NCBI RefSeq assembly: GCF_020541265.1
Contig: NZ_CP045925.1
Span: forward strand, 62,001 to 126,000
From: Profftia lariciata
GTDB taxonomy: Bacteria > Pseudomonadota > Gammaproteobacteria > Enterobacterales > Enterobacteriaceae
DNA: 64,000 bases
Direction: 5' to 3'
Both the position numbers and the translations under genes were made by a program. Positions 1-11,192 of the stretch are shown one piece after another. The notes beneath the pieces are model-generated. The model was not told the origin of the DNA. It did not search any database and worked only from the letters and a program-made list of their open reading frames with translations. Each line of letters starts with the position of its first letter. Within the stretch, counting starts at the first letter, position 1.

Positions 1-1
1 A

Positions 2-559
2 GTTCAGAGATGTTATGCAGTTGGAATTCGAGTTATACCTCTACCAGGAGCTTGTGCAGCTATTACTGCATTATGTGCTTCAGGTATTTCTTCTAATAGA
101 TTTTGTTATGAGGGGTTTTTACCTGTAAAAACTCAATTACGTAAAAAAAAATTACTTTCTTTATTAGAAGAGTCACGTACAATAATTTTTTATGAATCTA
201 CTCATCGACTGATTGAATCTTTAAAAGACATTATAGAAATAATGGGACATGATCGTTATATTGTTTTAGCACGTGAGTTAACTAAAAGATGGGAGAATAT
301 TTATGGTGCATCGGCAGAAAAATTACTTAATTGGATATTAGAAGATGATATGCGCCGTCGTGGTGAAATGGTCTTAATTATTCAAGGTAATCATAAAAGC
401 AGTAAAAATATTATTGGAGTAAAAGCTTTATATACTTTAGCTTTACTGCAGAAAGAATTATCATTAAAAACAGCAATTACTCTAGTAGCTAAAATTTATG
501 GTATTAAAAAAAATATTTTATATCAGCATACCCTTGATAAAATAAAAGATGACAAATGA
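2..559 (+). CDS. rsmI: 16S rRNA 2'-O-ribose C1402 methyltransferase, 3' part (cut by window edge)
   Basis: RsmI uses S-adenosylmethionine to methylate the ribose of C1402 in the decoding centre of 16S rRNA. The frame is open from base 2 to the TGA at 557-559, so the 5' part lies outside the window; this is an edge effect, not decay. Visible family blocks are IPLPGACAAITAL (SAM-binding tetrapyrrole-methylase fold), RFCYEGFLPVK, TIIFYESTHRL, VLARELTK and RRRGEMVLII, followed by the C-terminal helical domain (KKNILYQ). An ATG at 242 lies mid-protein and is not the real start. The -35 region of the rnpB promoter overlaps the last codons. The family assignment is firm. Confidence 0.95.
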   Translation, partial: VQRCYAVGIRVIPLPGACAAITALCASGISSNRFCYEGFLPVKTQLRKKKLLSLLEESRTIIFYESTHRLIESLKDIIEIMGHDRYIVLARELTKRWENIYGASAEKLLNWILEDDMRRRGEMVLIIQGNHKSSKNIIGVKALYTLALLQKELSLKTAITLVAKIYGIKKNILYQHTLDKIKDDK

Positions 560-577
560 AATACCATGCATTATAAT
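549..577 (+). promoter_or_regulatory. sigma-70 promoter of rnpB inside the end of rsmI
   Basis: ATGACA at 549-554 (5 of 6 to TTGACA) and a perfect TATAAT at 572-577 are separated by 17 bases. The expected transcription start, 7-8 bases after the -10 box, falls at about 585, which is the 5' end of the RNase P RNA judged by alignment. Chance TATAAT boxes are common in this AT-rich DNA, but the spacing and the matching RNA start make this call good. Confidence 0.75.
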
Positions 578-584
578 AAGAACA

Positions 585-969
585 GAGTTGACTAGATAGT
601 CGCCGCTTTGTAATTATATTCTTAGAATATCGTAATAATTATAAAGAGGAGGAAAGTCCGGGCTCCATAGGACAAGGTGCCAGGTAACTCCTGGGAAGCA
701 TAAAGCTTACGACAAGTGCAACAGAAAAAAAACCGCCTATAAAATTTGTGTTAAACAAAATTAGGCAAGGGTGAAATGGTGTGGTAAGAGCGCACCGCGA
801 GGCTGGTAACAGTCTACGGCAGGTAAACTCCACCTGGAGCAAGGCCAAAAATAGTTTATATAGTATGGTCCGTACTTAAACTAGGGTAGGCTGCTTGAAT
901 CAGTAAGTGATTACTAATCTAGAAGAATGACTATCTACAACAGAACCCGGCTTATAGGTCAACTCTCAT
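585..969 (+). ncRNA. rnpB: RNase P RNA (M1 RNA, type A)
   Basis: This is the catalytic RNA of RNase P, which removes 5' leaders from tRNA precursors. The 5' strand of P4 (GAGGAAAGTCCGGGCTCC, from about 647) and the 3' strand (ACAGAACCCGGCTTATAGGTCA, from about 940) are both present. Between them lie GCCAGGTAACTCCTGG, GGTAAGAGCGCACCGCG, GGCTGGTAACAGTC, the P15/L15 segment GGTAAACTCCACCTGGAGC and GGTAGGCTGCTTGA. All follow the E. coli order. The peripheral P3 and P12-P14 arms have become AT-rich. GC content is far above that of the surrounding DNA. The ends are placed by alignment with E. coli M1 RNA and may be off by a few bases. No clear terminator hairpin follows. Confidence 0.97.
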
Positions 970-2594
970 AGACATACGAAACTATTATAAATTTATTAAA
1001 GTAATTTTTATTATATTAAATTATGTATATACATATAATAATATGTATATACATATTATTATTAAATATAGATAATTTAATAATTAATATTTTCAATATA
1101 AATATTATTTTATATATAAATAAATATCTAATAATGCAGCTAATTATTATTTTAAATAAAACTTATTTTTTTAATAAATTTAAACTATTATACCAGAAAA
1201 ATCTTTATATAATATGTATTATAATCAACGTATAATATATTGATCTTATCAATTTTATTAATTTTTATAAAATTGAAAATTTTATAAGATCTTATTGAAG
1301 ATTTTGTTGAATATTACATAATATTTTTAACTATTTAAGTATATAATTTATATGTTATTATATTATGATGTTATCAACTATATTGAGTAGTTATTATCTG
1401 CTAAATCATCAATATAAAATATTTAAGAAATATAGCAAGTATTTATTGAATAAAATAAAAGTAATTATGATTCTTTTATTAAAAATATTTTAAATACTTA
1501 AAATATTTATTCTATTTAAATTTTAATGATTTATGGAGTATTCATTATATTGAAATAATTATTATATCAACAAAAATACAGAACTATGATAAATAGTTTG
1601 TTGTGTATCAAGAAGAGCAAATAATTATTTTATCTTTCTTGCAAGATGCGAGAAATTAATATTAAGGATTATATATTATTAATATATATATTGGTTAATA
1701 TCGCTAATATTATATTAAATGATTTTGATTGTATTGAGTTACTATAATATAATTATTGATTTATAAAATAAATAGTTAATATATTATTGTAGTTTCTTAG
1801 TGAAATATAAAATTAAATTTTAAGATATAACATATAATATAGTAAATATAAGATATTTTTTATTTTATATTAATTTGCTATAAGTTATTTTTATTGTATA
1901 TAATTATATTACTTGATTATTAATATAATTATATGTATAAAATACATTGACAATTGAATTATATATGTTATATGTAATCATTTATATATTAAATAATAAA
2001 ATATTTAAATATATTATTTTAAATATTAAAGATATTTTTAAGTAATTACTGTTAAGTAATATTATATATTCTATTCTTACACTTATTAAAAAATAATTAC
2101 TTATTTAATAAAATTTACTTTTTTTAAATTATCTTAATAATATGCTTCATATATGAAAAATTATATAAATTTATTTATGTAAATAAAGATTATCTAAAGA
2201 GATTTTTTAATTATTTGATTAATTATACTTCACAAAGTATTATATTAGATATTACTTATGTAGTATAATTTTTGTACAAAAGACATAATATTTTTATTAT
2301 TAGATAATGCAGATTTTTTAAAAAATATTAAATTATATAGTCTCTTATTAATTCACATATAAATATTAATATTAATTTAGTAAGTATAATATTTTAATAT
2401 CTTAAGATAAGATAAGATAAAATATAATATTTATTATTAAATAGTTTATCAATAGAGTATATTTTATTTATTTAAGTTGTTTATATGATATCTTGTATAT
2501 TACTTGAATATACACACTAGTGTAGTATAGATAATCAATATATGATTATTTATACGATATTATAAAGTAATAAAAAATAATACTTATGTTATTA
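970..2594. other. gene-free AT-rich spacer with one compound hairpin
   Basis: No recognisable protein or RNA gene on either strand. The open stretch near 1023-1235 translates into Ile/Asn/Tyr/Leu only, as expected of random AT-rich DNA. An inverted repeat lies at 1242-1291: outer arms GATCTTAT and ATAAGATC, inner arms AATTTTAT and ATAAAATT. A short (AAGAT)3-type tandem run lies near 2402-2416. A slightly less AT-rich patch at about 1560-1660 has no identifiable homology. Confidence 0.7.
1242..1291. repeat. nested inverted repeat (possible relic terminator)
   Basis: Eight-base outer arms (GATCTTAT 1242-1249, ATAAGATC 1284-1291) enclose eight-base inner arms (AATTTTAT 1251-1258, ATAAAATT 1267-1274). 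It lies about 270 bases beyond rnpB, too far for a normal rnpB terminator, with no neighbouring gene. It may be a leftover of a deleted gene or a chance product of AT-rich sequence. Confidence 0.35.
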
Positions 2595-3266
2595 ATAATT
2601 TAATAAATATTTTTGAGATGTTTGTAAAAATCTAATCAGCATATTCAATGCTTCACAGTAAAAACTAGCATATTATGTTACTTAGCAAATAAATAAACCT
2701 CTAATGCATGAGACATAGTATCTTTATCATTAATTAGTTCACACAATACGACTGCAGGATATCTAAATCCTGCTAATTTTACTAAATAAATGGCTATTTT
2801 AGTATATGCTACAACTTTTTAATATACTACTGTTCTGTCTTCGTAATTACAATACATAATCTAGAGCATTAAGATTAATAGGTTTAGCAACTATCAAAGA
2901 TAGCAGTGTATGGTTATTTAACGATCGTGTGTATAAACATTTATTTTGCTTCTAAAGCAACTTTTATAATTATAGAAAATCCAATACCTTATCGATATAC
3001 ATATTATTATTTATTATCATTGGTAGATTTAGCTGTAAACAATAATCTTGAGTTATACAAAGATATACATCATGCCATTACCGTGGCGAATAGTAAGAGT
3101 TGTCTGTTATTCAGTAATTTTTTAGCAGGAAAATTATATCTCTTGCATTTTTCACGATTTTTATTGTCTAATAACCATGATATCATATCCTTTACGTAAA
3201 GGAGAAAGCGCTTTTTACATATTTTATCGGAGTACTATGCTTCTTAACAGATAAAATTTAATTCAC
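2595..3266 (-). pseudogene. ribB: ribB fossil: 3,4-dihydroxy-2-butanone 4-phosphate synthase, full length but destroyed
   Basis: Conceptual translation of the minus strand in shifting frames follows RibB from end to end. The start region near 3266 reads VN*ILS...STP (E. coli MNQTLLSSFGTP). Next come LRKGYDIMV at about 3190, then ITQDYCLQLNLPMIINNN, AKPINLN, LAGFRYPAVVLCELINDKDTM near 2740-2790 and FAK*HNMLVFTVK near 2670. Stops and frameshifts are scattered throughout, so no active enzyme is possible. Its length is close to the 217-codon original, so it was inactivated without large deletions. RibB makes the four-carbon precursor of riboflavin from ribulose 5-phosphate. In E. coli ribB is divergent from ubiK (yqiC), and ubiK is the next gene here, which independently supports the call. 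Confidence 0.9.
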
Positions 3267-4789
3267 GATAAAATGATCTTATTCATAATATGCTCTACCA
3301 GAATAGAGTAGCATAAAAGTACGATATATTAGTATATGTAAACAAATATTAATTATTATCATTAAAATGAATATAAAATATACTTATTTGTATATATTAC
3401 TTTTTAAGAGAAAAACTTTATAATTAGTATTTGTATATTTAATAGTATTAATAATTATTAATTATTTGTCATAACATAGACTTGTAAAATTTTTAAGAAT
3501 ATTATTTAAAATAATTAGCAACTCTCATCATGAATTTAAACAATTATTTTAAAGATAAATTATATCAAACTAATTATTTTTTAATAGATCTATAAATTAT
3601 ACATTTATGTTTATCTTAAGAGATAAGATTCAGTTATTATGAATAATATCAATATAACTTTAGATATTAGATATATACTAGATTGAATATCTGTATATTC
3701 TAAAATGTTTAATTGTGATATGAAATAAATTAATATTGATTATACTATTATTAATAATATAGAAAATTTACTTTATAGACAGTGTCTATATGCTTTATTA
3801 AATTAATATTATAATACTTACTATCTTAAATTGTAATTTTATGTAATTTTTATTATTAAAAATAAATCAATATAATAACTAATATAAAATATTTATTAAT
3901 ATGATTATTATATTATCCTTAAAGGATAATGTATGTGTGTATTATAGAAACTATTAAAGTTAAGAGACATCATACTTACTCATATTCAAATATATTATAA
4001 TTTTTTAGTTAAGAAGAATATATATTTTATAAATTATTTGTACATATAATATCTATTATATTGACTAACCATTATAGTTATATATACTATATTAATATAT
4101 AATTCACCTAAAACTACATATTTAAAATATAGCTATTATATATTATAGAATATTAACAAATAAATTATCAGTAAGATAATTAGTATATATTATATATGTA
4201 TGTATAAAATATAATTTTATTAATTTAATTAATAATAATGACATATGTTATACAGTTTTCATTTATATTTATTAATATCTATTAACAGTTTAAATAATTT
4301 TAAATATATTATATCATTAAAATTTAATATTACATAAAAAATTAAAAAAATTATTTATTTTATAAAGAAAAAATTATTAAAGCAATAAGTCAGTTTATAT
4401 TAAAATTATTTAGTAATACATTACCAAAATATAAAGTACAAAGTTATCTAGGATATTTATATTATTGATTATCTTAAAAAAACTAAAATTAAAAAATAAT
4501 AAATGTAAAATATCAATAGATATTATTATAATAAAATATTATTAAATAATCTAGTAACGAAAACAATGTACACAAGTAAATCTTGTAAAAGATATCATTG
4601 ATTATTTTAGATATTTTTTTAAATAAAAAAAATAATATAAATATATTTTATTTTTATATTGCTAATATCAATTAGAATTACGGTAAATTATTAAAAATAA
4701 TAATCAAGATATTTATAAAAAAATATTATAATTTAATACAACATAGTATATATACACAATAATATCACATTATTAGGAGTTATTAATCC
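3267..4789. other. gene-free spacer between the ribB fossil and ubiK
   Basis: In E. coli this interval would hold the FMN riboswitch leader of ribB, but none of the conserved FMN-aptamer blocks can be read here. A 9-base perfect inverted repeat lies at 3912-3930 (ATTATCCTT, one base, AAGGATAAT). The rest is A+T-only sequence with no credible reading frame. Confidence 0.7.
3912..3930. repeat. short palindrome ATTATCCTT-A-AAGGATAAT
   Basis: Perfect 9-base arms flank one base. It contains the only GC-bearing short palindrome of this spacer. It could be a relic hairpin or an operator-like site; no gene context supports either. Confidence 0.3.
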
Positions 4790-5065
4790 ATGATTAATCC
4801 CAAGAAAATTGCATTTATTGCTCGTCAAGTTCAAGAATATATACCCAAAGGATTACGTGAGTTCGGAGAAGATATTGAGAAAAAGATAAATCAAATATTA
4901 GTAGCACAGTTACATCGTATGGATTTAGTAAATCGTGAAGAGTTTGATATTCAAGTTAGTAGTATTAATGATACTAACAAAAAACTTGCATCTATTGAAC
5001 AACGCCTTACTATTTTAGAAAAAAAATTAGAGGTAAAAGATAGTATTATTATTAATGAAGAATAA
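4790..5065 (+). CDS. ubiK: ubiquinone biosynthesis accessory factor UbiK (YqiC)
   Basis: UbiK is a small, membrane-associated, coiled-coil protein that assists aerobic ubiquinone-8 synthesis together with UbiJ and the Ubi enzyme complex. The 91-residue product aligns without gaps over its first 60 residues: MINPKKIAFIARQVQEYIPKG and REFGEDIEKKI match YqiC, followed by LDLV/MDLV-NREEFD and the C-terminal coiled coil (LASIEQRLTILEKKLE). The acidic tail is a little shorter than in E. coli. The start is set by homology and by AGGAG at 4775-4779. Its ribB neighbour is dead, but ubiK is intact; with ispB elsewhere in the window it argues that a quinone-based respiratory chain is kept. Confidence 0.93.
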   Translation: MINPKKIAFIARQVQEYIPKGLREFGEDIEKKINQILVAQLHRMDLVNREEFDIQVSSINDTNKKLASIEQRLTILEKKLEVKDSIIINEE

Positions 5066-8000
5066 TATGTTCAATAATTATTTTATAAAAATTAAATTAA
5101 TTATATTACTATTATGATAAAAAATTTTTTAGATAAAATAAATTATAGTATATGATAATGAAATAACTTTATAAAAGTTGCTAATATTATATTTAAAACA
5201 TATAATATAAAGATATATAGTATAAAGATATTCAAATAACAATAACAAATTTATAAAGTAAATACAAAAAATATTTATTTTACTTATATTATAAGTACAA
5301 TTATTTAATAAGAAGTTAATTTGTATATACACAATAATACATAATAATATGTTTTAGTTACTTATATAAGTATATATATTTTATCATACATAGAAAAAAT
5401 TAAATTTTCTAAAAATATTTTTAATATAATTATGTTAATTAAAATATTTAGTGATCATTCATTATATGAAATATCATACATTAAAATAATTTTTCAATAC
5501 AAATATTTTAATAGTAAATCTTATCATTAATTATAATCATTAAAAATGATAATTTTATCAGTATAAAACATTAATATTATATTATTAAATAAATATTTAA
5601 TGTGCTATTTTTATAGTAAATAATTTAAATAGATTGCATCTATATATCACAATAATTATATTATTTTATAAGAAAATATATTAATATTTTTATAAAAATT
5701 AAATTATAATAAATAACTATAAATTTATTAAAAATTAACTTAAAATATACAAATAATTATATTGATAATAAATAGATTAAAATAATTTTTCTGTAAGATT
5801 TTTTAAATTACTAGATAATATATTTATCATATATTGATTATAAAAGATTTGTGTAATCTATATTAATTCAGAACTTTAGTTTATTCACTAAAATACAATG
5901 TTCATTGTATCAACTTAATAATTTTTTTAATACAAACAAAAACATATTATCTTTTTATTGTGTAAAGTATTAATAAAAATTATATTTATTTTTTAGTGTT
6001 TATATTACTTTTAATATTATATATAGTTTTGATAAAAAATATCTTATTATATAATATATATTGATATATAATAGTATTTGAACAAAAATATAATTATATT
6101 GTATAAAAATTAAATAATATGTTTAATACAATAAATACAAAAAATATAACTCATAATTTATAATTTTATATTGTAACTAATAATGCATCATAATAATGAT
6201 GAATATCATAGTATTCCAAATCTATAGTTAGTATTTAATGTATCGTAATTATATAAATTTTCTACTTAATCATATAACTTATATATAAGATATTATCTCT
6301 ATATTTACAAGTAATAATATATATATTATTTTATATTATTGATAATATATGTAACAAATATTACATATCATAAATATTAAATACCTGCTATTATAAATAG
6401 CATAGACTATAAATAATCAATTCAACAATTTAGCATCCTTTAAATATATAAAATTTATTTTATATAGTACTTAATTAAAAACAAAACTATTATTATAATA
6501 ATAACTCTTGGAATTATTATTAATAAGTTACATACTTTTGAATAAAACTGTTTTAAAAAATTTATTAGCTAATATTAATGTAACTTTAAAATACATATTT
6601 AGTCGGAATAAATGATTACAAATATTATTTATTTTATTTATAATAGCTATTATCAGTATAATATATTCTATATTAAAATATTTATTATTAATAGTTTATT
6701 TTTTAATAAATTAATAAAAGAGTAATAGCTTATTTTTAATTTTTAGTATAAAATATTATTTTTATATATTTTAATTTAAGACAGATTAAATATCTTTATA
6801 TGATATCATCAATAACATTATTTTTTATTTATTTTACTATACTAAACAACTAAAATTAGTTTTTTAAATATAGTCTATAAATTATTATTAAATAATGTTA
6901 TTATTATTTTATATAAAAATAAAAGACTACTACTCAACGTACACTATAAATTTAATTATTAAAAAATATTCTTTAAAATAGTCATGTAATGTAAAAGTAT
7001 GATTTCTATGTAGATATATGAAAATTATTTCTAATAAAAAAACTAATAAAAATAAATAATGATTATTTAAATAACAGCATAACAATAACTTCTTATAATA
7101 GTACTATTTTATTAATTAAAATATTAAAAATATGATTATTATTATAAATCTTACAAATTTTATTCTAATTCTCACGATATAATTTATAGTGTATCTATTT
7201 AATAGATTAATCTTTATTTGCTATAAAATAAATTTTTAAATATTAAACTTAGTTTAAAGTAATATTATATATTCAAATAATACAATATTTCTATGTTATA
7301 AAGATGATTAACATAATATTATATAATAAATTATCATTAATAATGAATTATCAAATTCTATCAATAGATAAGATATACTAGAACAGTTTAAGTAATGCAC
7401 AGTATAATTATTATTTTATAAAACAACATAGATTAAAAAAGTAAAACATTAATTACAAAATAAATAAAATATAAAGTATATTATAAATAAGTATTATACT
7501 TATACTTATATCAATATCTTGATAACTCTGTAAGTAATCTTATTACTATAGATAATATATGAAGTGCTTGTTTTAAATTAATTAATGAAGCAAGCTTACA
7601 GTAAAAGAAATTTAAAATTTTTATATATAATATACTTTATATTTTATTATAATAATTTAATGAACTATCTATAAATAACTATATAGCACTACTATACAAA
7701 AAATAATAATAACTTTATAAAAATCTTTATGTTTTTGATATTGAAATACTATAATAATGTTAACTAATAAATTACATTTTTCTTTATTAGATTTGCTTAA
7801 TCATTATAGGCATTAAATATATGCAGATACTTAATGATTATCTCTTTTAATTAGATTCTAAATATAATTTATATTCAGAAACATTTTCATATGCTATTTA
7901 TTATAATACTCATAAAATTATTTATAATATAATTTATTTATTGCTTTTGATAAAGTTAATAAAACTAATTATTTAGTTTATTTATTAAATTTTTTAAAAA

Positions 8001-9010
8001 AATAATTTATTATATTATAATAAATAAAAATGTTTAATTTAGTCTTAATAACAGAGTATATAATTATTATTTTTTGTTTTTAGTATGTTATATATTACAT
8101 ATATTGATTAAATCAATATAATTGTGTAAGCAATAAATATAAAAATATTTTTAAAGTTTATATATATTCATAAAATTATTTTTATAAAATTAATAATTAT
8201 TAAATGGTCTTACATGAATAATTGTTTGATTAATATTATATTTTAGCATTAAATGATTTTATATGTTATTCAACTATTAATACATTTATTAATAATAGCT
8301 ATTTTATATTAAAAATTTGTATATAAAAAAAATATTACATATAAATTTCAAAAAAATAACAAATATTTTTAGTTTATGTTCAATAAAATAACATAATATT
8401 TCCTTCATGATTTTTAATAATTCTATCTCAAAAAGATATTTAAATATATTTTATATTATAGTAATTTAACATGTTTAATTACAGGATTTTTTAATCTTAT
8501 TTGCAACTTTTAATAGTATTATGTATAATATTATTATATTTACTGTAATAAGTATAAAATATATCATATTGAATGATATAGTGTGTTGATTTAATATAAT
8601 AATATTTATATTTAATTAAAGCTTATAAGTAAAATAATTTATTTTAAATACTGTTATTTTCATAAAAATATTTATTTATATGTTATAATTTATAATTATT
8701 GTATACCATATTTATTGTATAATATACATATTAAATACATTAATCTAGTCATAAAAAATTAATATATAAAATATTTTTTGTTTGCATTGATATAACTTTA
8801 AGTATCTCTTGAATATAATGTTTAAAGTTATATTAATATAGATAATATCGATAACATATAAGTATATATTACTGCGCTAGTTAAAAAAGAATACGTTATC
8901 TTTTTTAAAAAAACATTGATTAATATTCATTTATTAATAATTTATTTTATGATAATAATCATTACTGACTAGTGCTCCTGTCGTAAATAAAAAAAGATTT
9001 AGAGATAGTT
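5066..9010. other. 3.9-kb gene-free spacer
   Basis: The longest gene-free run in the window. Reading frames that stay open for 60 or so codons (for example 5129-5332 minus) have only Ile/Tyr/Asn/Phe/Leu composition and no family resemblance. I could not align any segment to an expected neighbour. Near 7565-7602 the arms GCTTG and CAAGC form a weak inverted repeat. The last 140 bases should hold the aroH promoter. A solitary ACTAGTGC at 8968-8975, 36 bases before the aroH ATG, resembles a TrpR half-operator. Confidence 0.7.
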
Positions 9011-10063
9011 ATGCAAAATAATAATAAATTACGAACTACATTTATAGATACACTTGTTACACCAGAAGAACTAGAAAAAGAACTTCCTGTAATATCGCAG
9101 GTTACAAAAAATGTGACAGAATCACGTAAAAGAATTAAACAAATATTATGTGGCAATGATAAACATTTATTAGTTATTATTGGTCCATGTTCTATTCATG
9201 ATATAGATGCTGCTATTGATTATGCTCAACGTTTAGCGGTGATGCGTAGCAAATATCAAAATAGTTTAGAGATTGTTATGCGTACTTATTTTGAAAAGCC
9301 ACGTACAGTAATAGGTTGGAAAGGACTGATTTCTGATCCAAATCTTAATGGATCGTATAACGTGAATTATGGTATTCGTTTAGCTCGTCAATTATTATTA
9401 AAAGTGAATGAATTAGGCGTACCAACGGCTACTGAATTTCTAGACATGGTTACTGGTCCATATATTGCTGATCTTATTAGTTGGGGGGCTATAGGTGCTC
9501 GTACGACTGAAAGTCAGATACATCGTGAAATGGCCTCTTCTTTATCTTGTCCAGTAGGATTTAAAAATGGCACTGATGGCAACATACGTATTGCAATTGA
9601 TGCTATTCGTGCTGCACGCTCTAAACATATATTTTTATCACCTAATAAAAGTGGTCAAATGACAATTTATCAAACTATTGGCAACCCTTATGGACACATT
9701 ATTATGCGTGGTGGTAAATCCCCAAATTATCATGCTGATGATATTACTATTGCCTGTGATAACTTGCGTGAATTTGATTTACCTGAACATGTAGTAATAG
9801 ATTTTAGTCACGGTAATTGCCAAAAAATGCATCGACGTCAGTTGGATGTTGCTGCTAATGTTGGACAACAAATTAAAGATGGATCGCAAGCTATTGTTGG
9901 AATTATGGCAGAAAGTTTTTTAGTAGAAGGAGCACAGAAAAATATTACAGGTAATACTATGACTTACGGTCAATCTATTACCGATCCTTGTCTTAGTTGG
10001 AAAGATACTGAACATTTATTAGAGATACTTGCTAATGCTGTTAGTACAAAATTATCGTGTTAA
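9011..10063 (+). CDS. aroH: DAHP synthase, AroH type (3-deoxy-D-arabino-heptulosonate 7-phosphate synthase)
   Basis: Catalyses the first committed step of the shikimate pathway: phosphoenolpyruvate plus erythrose 4-phosphate to DAHP. The 350-residue protein is collinear with E. coli AroH (348). Visible are GPCSIHD at 58-64 with the metal-binding Cys60, MRTYFEKPRT, GWKGLISDP, the GARTTESQ and HREMAS block, GFKNGTDG, and late metal ligands in IDFSHGNCQK and MAESFL. The segment LDMVTG (144-149) matches the Trp-sensitive isozyme; AroG and AroF differ here, and Val147 and Gly149 are, from memory, sites of Trp-feedback mutations in AroH. With PheA present and TyrA lost, its job is probably to feed chorismate and phenylalanine. 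The start is by homology; no strong Shine-Dalgarno is seen. A clear terminator follows at 10129. Confidence 0.95.
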   Translation: MQNNNKLRTTFIDTLVTPEELEKELPVISQVTKNVTESRKRIKQILCGNDKHLLVIIGPCSIHDIDAAIDYAQRLAVMRSKYQNSLEIVMRTYFEKPRTVIGWKGLISDPNLNGSYNVNYGIRLARQLLLKVNELGVPTATEFLDMVTGPYIADLISWGAIGARTTESQIHREMASSLSCPVGFKNGTDGNIRIAIDAIRAARSKHIFLSPNKSGQMTIYQTIGNPYGHIIMRGGKSPNYHADDITIACDNLREFDLPEHVVIDFSHGNCQKMHRRQLDVAANVGQQIKDGSQAIVGIMAESFLVEGAQKNITGNTMTYGQSITDPCLSWKDTEHLLEILANAVSTKLSC

Positions 10064-11192
10064 TAATATTAATTTTTATTTATGTATTCAATAAAATAGT
10101 TTTTATATAAAATATGTTTAGCTATACAAGTATGAATAACATATTTTTGTATTGTTATTCATACTATAATATTTTTTAAAACTATAAAAGTTTATTTGTA
10201 GTTATGAGAATATTTTTATAAAACATACTTACATAGTATATATGTCTAATATATAAAATATGTAATTTTGTATATTTTATAATAATAAATAATAGTAATA
10301 TATTGATATATTATATTAAATCTTATCCATAAACAGTACTTAATGCATCTATCTTAATGTTTAAAGATAAATACTCTTTGTAATTCTTTTATAAGAAAAA
10401 TTACATGTTTAAATATTTGTTTAATTATATATATTGTAATCATTATTATTAATATTTTATATTATAAATAATAAAAATATTAATAGATAGCAATAATCAT
10501 GGTTATAAAAAATATTTTAAATATTATTACTATAAATAGTATTTATTAAGTTAGTTATATTATTCATTCTTTATAAGATCAATAAAAAAATATATTGAAG
10601 AATTTTTCATTAAAAAATACTATTATATAAATCTATATATTGATTCTTTAAAAGAATATAACCATGTTATTTTATCTTTATTTCAAAATAATTAGTAAAA
10701 TATAAGGAATGAACTATTTTAACAAGATAAAATTTATGTTTAGTTATTAGTATAATTATACTTACATTGTTAATGATCAATAATATCATACTTTTATTAA
10801 TGACAACAAAATATATATCATATATATAAATATATGATACTTACTTTTTAAAATAATATTAAGCCATCTAATTTATAATAATAAACAGATAAATATCATA
10901 AAATAATTTAATCAAAGTATATAAGTATCTATAGAATTGTAAGTTTATTTTTAATATAGTAATACATTTTATTAAAAAATATGTTAGCGACAGATAGCTT
11001 TTATGCAACAATAATATAAACTATAAGAGTTATTTTTTAATAAATTTATTTTGTTATAAAAAATTATCAATATTATATATACGAGATCTAAAATATATAT
11101 TTATATAATGCATTAAATTTATTTAATATAATCTAGTAAAAATATTATTTTTTATTACAGACTATTATATTTAATTTTTCATAAATTATTTT
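10064..11192. other. gene-free spacer between aroH and nth
   Basis: Apart from the aroH terminator there is only AT-rich sequence, including an A/T palindromic run near 10810-10838. No gene remnant could be read in any frame. Confidence 0.7.
10129..10177 (+). terminator. rho-independent terminator of aroH
   Basis: A perfect 13-base stem (AGTATGAATAACA 10129-10141, TGTTATTCATACT 10153-10165) with an 11-base loop is followed by ATAATATTTTTT. It lies 66 bases after the aroH stop and is the most classical terminator in the window. Confidence 0.8.

Noticed and set aside
639..848. Open reading frame on the minus strand, 69 codons
   Set aside because: Lies entirely within rnpB, antisense; it exists only because the RNA gene is GC-richer and happens to lack stops.
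1023..1235. 70-codon frame in spacer
   Set aside because: Composed almost only of Ile, Asn, Leu, Tyr and Lys codons, as random AT-rich DNA would give; no Shine-Dalgarno and no homology.
2906..3199. Open reading frame on the plus strand, 97 codons
   Set aside because: Antisense to the ribB fossil; the RibB signal is on the other strand and the plus-strand product has no family features.
3267..3500. FMN riboswitch upstream of the ribB fossil
   Set aside because: None of the conserved aptamer blocks is recognisable; if present it has decayed beyond reading by eye.
5129..5332. 67-codon minus-strand frame
   Set aside because: Same low-complexity composition; a chance opening in a 3.9-kb spacer.
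8962..9156. 64-codon minus-strand frame over the aroH start
   Set aside because: Antisense shadow of aroH.
10320..10335. DnaA-box-like TTATCCATAA, hint of a replication origin
   Set aside because: Not the TTATCCACA consensus, single, and no origin-type gene cluster nearby.
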